DNA of 64,000 nt from Craterostigma plantagineum (Eukaryota > Streptophyta > Magnoliopsida > Lamiales > Linderniaceae). The position numbers and the translations under genes were made by a program. Shown here piece after piece: positions 61,321 to 64,000 of the stretch. Within the stretch, counting starts at the first letter, position 1, and the number at the start of each line of letters is the position of its first letter. The notes under the pieces are model-generated. The model was not told the origin of the DNA and ran no database searches. It worked only from the letters and a program-made list of their open reading frames with translations. The DNA is taken from assembly GCA_027422505.1 (NCBI GenBank), contig JAPQWV010000482.1, positions 124,001-188,000 on the forward strand, read 5' to 3'.

Positions 61321-64000
61321 TCCATCATGTGTTGTACCTCGACTCTGGTTGCTCCACACACATGACGGGAACACAAGAGCTGCTGAATAACTACCAAGAT
61401 CGATCGAATGACAAAGTCAGATTTGGGAACAACGACTGAGCCCCTATTCTAGGATTTGGGGATAACATTCTGAAAAATCTGACGATAAAGGATGTCTCTT
61501 ACGTCGAAGCTCTCCGCCATAACTTGTTCAGCATTGGCCAATTATGTGACAAAGGATTCCAGGTGGTCTTTATTGCTGACCGGTGCAGAATATTGGGCAG
61601 TCAAAACAAAGAACTGCTCTAAGGACTTCGGAAATCCAATCTTACACGATTAATCTGACGTCCGTGTGGACCACGATAGTTGTTTGCCTCATCTCCCAGA
61701 TTACAATTAAGAGAAACAGCTTGTGGCATCAACGTGTGTCTCATCTAAACATCAAAGCACTTCAACGACTATCAATGAAAAAGTTGTTTCACCGTCTACC
61801 AACCATTATTCTACATAAAGAGCATCAATGTTTGGCATGTCGACTAGGAAAAATGAAGCGAGAGTCTCATCACGTTAAGCTAGTTGCCTCTACTTCACGT
61901 CCTTTGGAATTGTAACATATGGATCTCTGTGGACCTATGCAGACACAGATTATTAATGGGCGCAAGTACGTGCTAGTTATCGTTAATGATTACTCTCGCT
62001 ACACATGGACGAAGTTCCTCGGAACTAAGGATGAGATAGGGGACTTGATCATCAGTTTCGTGAACTCTACTCAAAATTTACTGCAGCAAACCATCCAAGT
62101 CATCAGAACAGATAACGGCACTGAGTTCAAGAACAAGTACCTCAGTGAATTTTATCAAAAACTTGGAATTAAACAGCAATTCTCAGCCGCCAAGACGCCT
62201 CAACAGAACGGTGTCGTTGAAAGGAAGAACAGAACTCTAGTGGAAGTCGCACGTACAATGCTGCTTCATTCTGGCCTCCCACACTTCATTTGTGCTGAAG
62301 CAGTAATACCGTCTGTTTCACTCAGAACAAGATGGTGGTTCACAAGCGCTTCAGTAAGACTCCGTACGAAATAATAAACAAGCGAGTACCCAATATTTCC
62401 TTCTTCAAGGTCTTCGGATGCAAGTGCTTTGTGGCGAACGACAGAGCACAACGTGCTAAGTTCGACCCTAAAGTGTTCGAAGCCACATTTGTCGGGTATT
62501 CATCAATTTCAAAGGGGTAGCGAGTATACATCAAGTCCAATCGTACAATCAAAGAAAGCTACAATGTCACTTTCCACGAAGTGGCAGAGATGGCTTGTGG
62601 TCACATCAGTTCAGATCCATACCTAATCATTGGCTGCTGAATACCACAGTTCACAACCCGCAGTCACTGGTGTGTTAGCACAAAACCAACAAGAGATGGC
62701 AACGACTCAGAATTCAACGTCAGAAGAAGCTTTGACACTTGCATTAGAGGACTTGGACTCTCTCTTTGAGCCCATATAACGGCCAGGCACTATTGCAGCT
62801 ACACCTTTAGTGGACCCACGACTCGACGAGGCCGATGAACCAAGCTCTTCAAATGTCCCCACCTCACCCGATTCAGAATTATCACAGATCACTGAAGAAC
62901 CTACCATAGTCAATGAGGAAGTCTCATCAGATTCGCTCAATCCAAGTGAAGAATCAGACTTATTTCAACCTAATGAACAACCTGAGATAATTGGAAATCT
63001 CGGTCCACAAATGGCCGATGCATTTACTTCAGCTCTGCCACATGAGCGAAAGTGGACTCGAGCACATCCGGTTGATCAGATTATTGGTGATCCTTCGAGT
63101 GGAGTACGAACACGTCATCAACGCAGTATTTTCAGCTGCTTCTTAGGCCAAAATGAGCCAATCAAGGTAGTAGAAGCACTAAAAGACCCAGATTGGGTAA
63201 TAGCAATGCAAGATGAGATCAAAAAATTCGAGCGTCTTCAAGTGTGGACCTTAGTACCCCGTCCGCATGGGAAAACAATCATCGGGACAATGGGTGTTTA
63301 AGAACAAAAAGAATGAAGATGGAGAAGTGATTAGGAATAAAGCAAGATTGGTTGCGAAGGGATATAACCAACAAGAAGACATTGACTATGACGAGACATA
63401 TGCTCTTGTTGCACGAATCGAAGCCATTCGTCTATTCTTGGCTTATGTGGCCCATAAAGACTTCAAAGTCTACCAAATGGATGTTAAGACCGCCTTTCTC
63501 AACGGCGTGTTAAAGGAGAAAGTATACGTCGCTCAGCCAGAAGGCTTTGTTGCTCAAGAACATCCCGATCACGTCTATCGATTGGACAAGCTCTCTACGA
63601 ACTAAAACAAGCTCCATGTGCTTAATATGATGTCCTGAGCGATTTCCTCGTTAAATCTGGGTTCATCTGAGGGACAATCGATACGACCATATTCATAAAA
63701 TAGCAGGACAAACACTTGATGGTCGTCCAAGTTTATATGGACGACATCATCTTCGGATCAAGAAATCCACGGCTATGCAAGAGATCTGGAGATTTGATGA
63801 AGAGCAAATTCGAAATGAGTCACATGGGAGAGATGCAATTCTTCTTGGGACTCCAAGTCAGGCAGCTCGAAGATGGCATATTTATAAGTCAGACCAAATA
63901 CATCAAGGACATTCTGAAGAAGTTTCATCAAGATCAGAGCAAGCCTCTCAGCACTCCTATGTCCACAAGCTGCAGGCTGGATGCCGATCCCACTGGAAAA
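61321..64000 (+). pseudogene. Element F pol: protease, integrase, RT (partial), disrupted
   Basis: Protease reads HHVLYLDSGCSTHMTGTQEL with the Asp codon at 61341-61343, then TGA near 61438. Integrase has LWHQRVSHLN, CLACRLGKMK, a stop near 61914, then LCGPMQTQIINGRKYVLVIV, IRTDNGTEFK and QNGVVERKNRTL in an open stretch to about 62300, followed by a frame change and a TAG near 62518. The acidic linker (62810-63040) precedes RT: DPDWVIAMQDEIKKFERLQ, a lesion near 63290 (GTMGV for GTKWV), [11 protein letters not shown] near 63475, loss of frame at LDKLSTN near 63590, several stops, then the catalytic motif as YMDD near 63733-63745 and GEMQFFLGLQVRQLE. The window ends inside RT. A Met in place of the usual Val in the catalytic motif is notable. 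Confidence 0.9.

Larger units (their letters stand above)
58706..64000 (+). mobile_element. Element F: family 1 SIRE-type copia element, 3' end beyond window
   Basis: 5' LTR, primer site, long CGAAA-rich leader, gag, and pol up to the RT palm, cut by the window end. It is closest to A and C by LTR and Pol. Gag and pol carry several stops and frame changes, and the C-terminal Gag tail is deleted so that Gag runs directly into protease. Any aORF and 3' LTR would lie beyond 64000. Confidence 0.92.

Overview
The window is a nest of plant LTR retrotransposons from a flowering plant. It is most likely a eudicot, because the extra ORF described below resembles, from memory, proteins annotated in asterid genomes such as Tanacetum and Artemisia. 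The species cannot be fixed from sequence alone. I found no cellular protein-coding gene, no rRNA or tRNA gene and no CRISPR array. Nearly every coding region is a Gag, Pol or extra-ORF remnant carrying nonsense or frameshift lesions.

Most of the window is large Ty1/copia elements whose Pol motifs (protease [21 protein letters not shown]) fit the SIRE/Sirevirus lineage. They fall into two LTR families. Family 1 has LTRs of about 346 bp starting TGTAGAGTATC and ending CTAACA: elements A (1-1081 plus 13827-21852), C (22923-39734) and F (58706 to the window end). Family 2 has LTRs of about 300-340 bp starting TGTTAGGA: elements B (1082-13826), G (45842-58505) and a minus-strand fragment E (30554-33847). 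Where a full internal region is visible, the order is LTR, tRNA-iMet primer site, Gag with a CCHC knuckle and long C-terminal tail, protease, integrase, RT, RNase H, a 1.7-3.8 kb spacer, an extra ORF (called aORF here), polypurine tract, LTR.

Nesting is resolved by target-site duplications. B sits in the RT of A (AAGTT). C sits in an older repeat next to A (TATAG). A Ty3/gypsy-like element D (27562-34138, duplication ATCTG) sits in the protease of C. The minus-strand fragment E lies inside D. Two older minus-strand copia remnants, H (about 39950-42450, SIRE-type) and I (42725-45319, another copia lineage), lie between C and G. A small foldback element (58523-58675) separates G from F.

The most interesting component is the aORF between pol and the 3' LTR. 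It is present in A, B, C, G and E, is strongly diverged between families yet keeps the same block order, and is intact for 924 codons in B. It has no visible signal peptide or membrane segment. In A and G it opens exactly at a splice-acceptor-like CAG, in G with no ATG at all, and the family 2 LTRs carry a donor-like AAG/GTAA just after the TATA box. This suggests expression from a spliced subgenomic RNA. The spacer before the aORF also carries repeated internal polypurine tracts and dense CGAAA/TTTCGATCGAAA palindromes.
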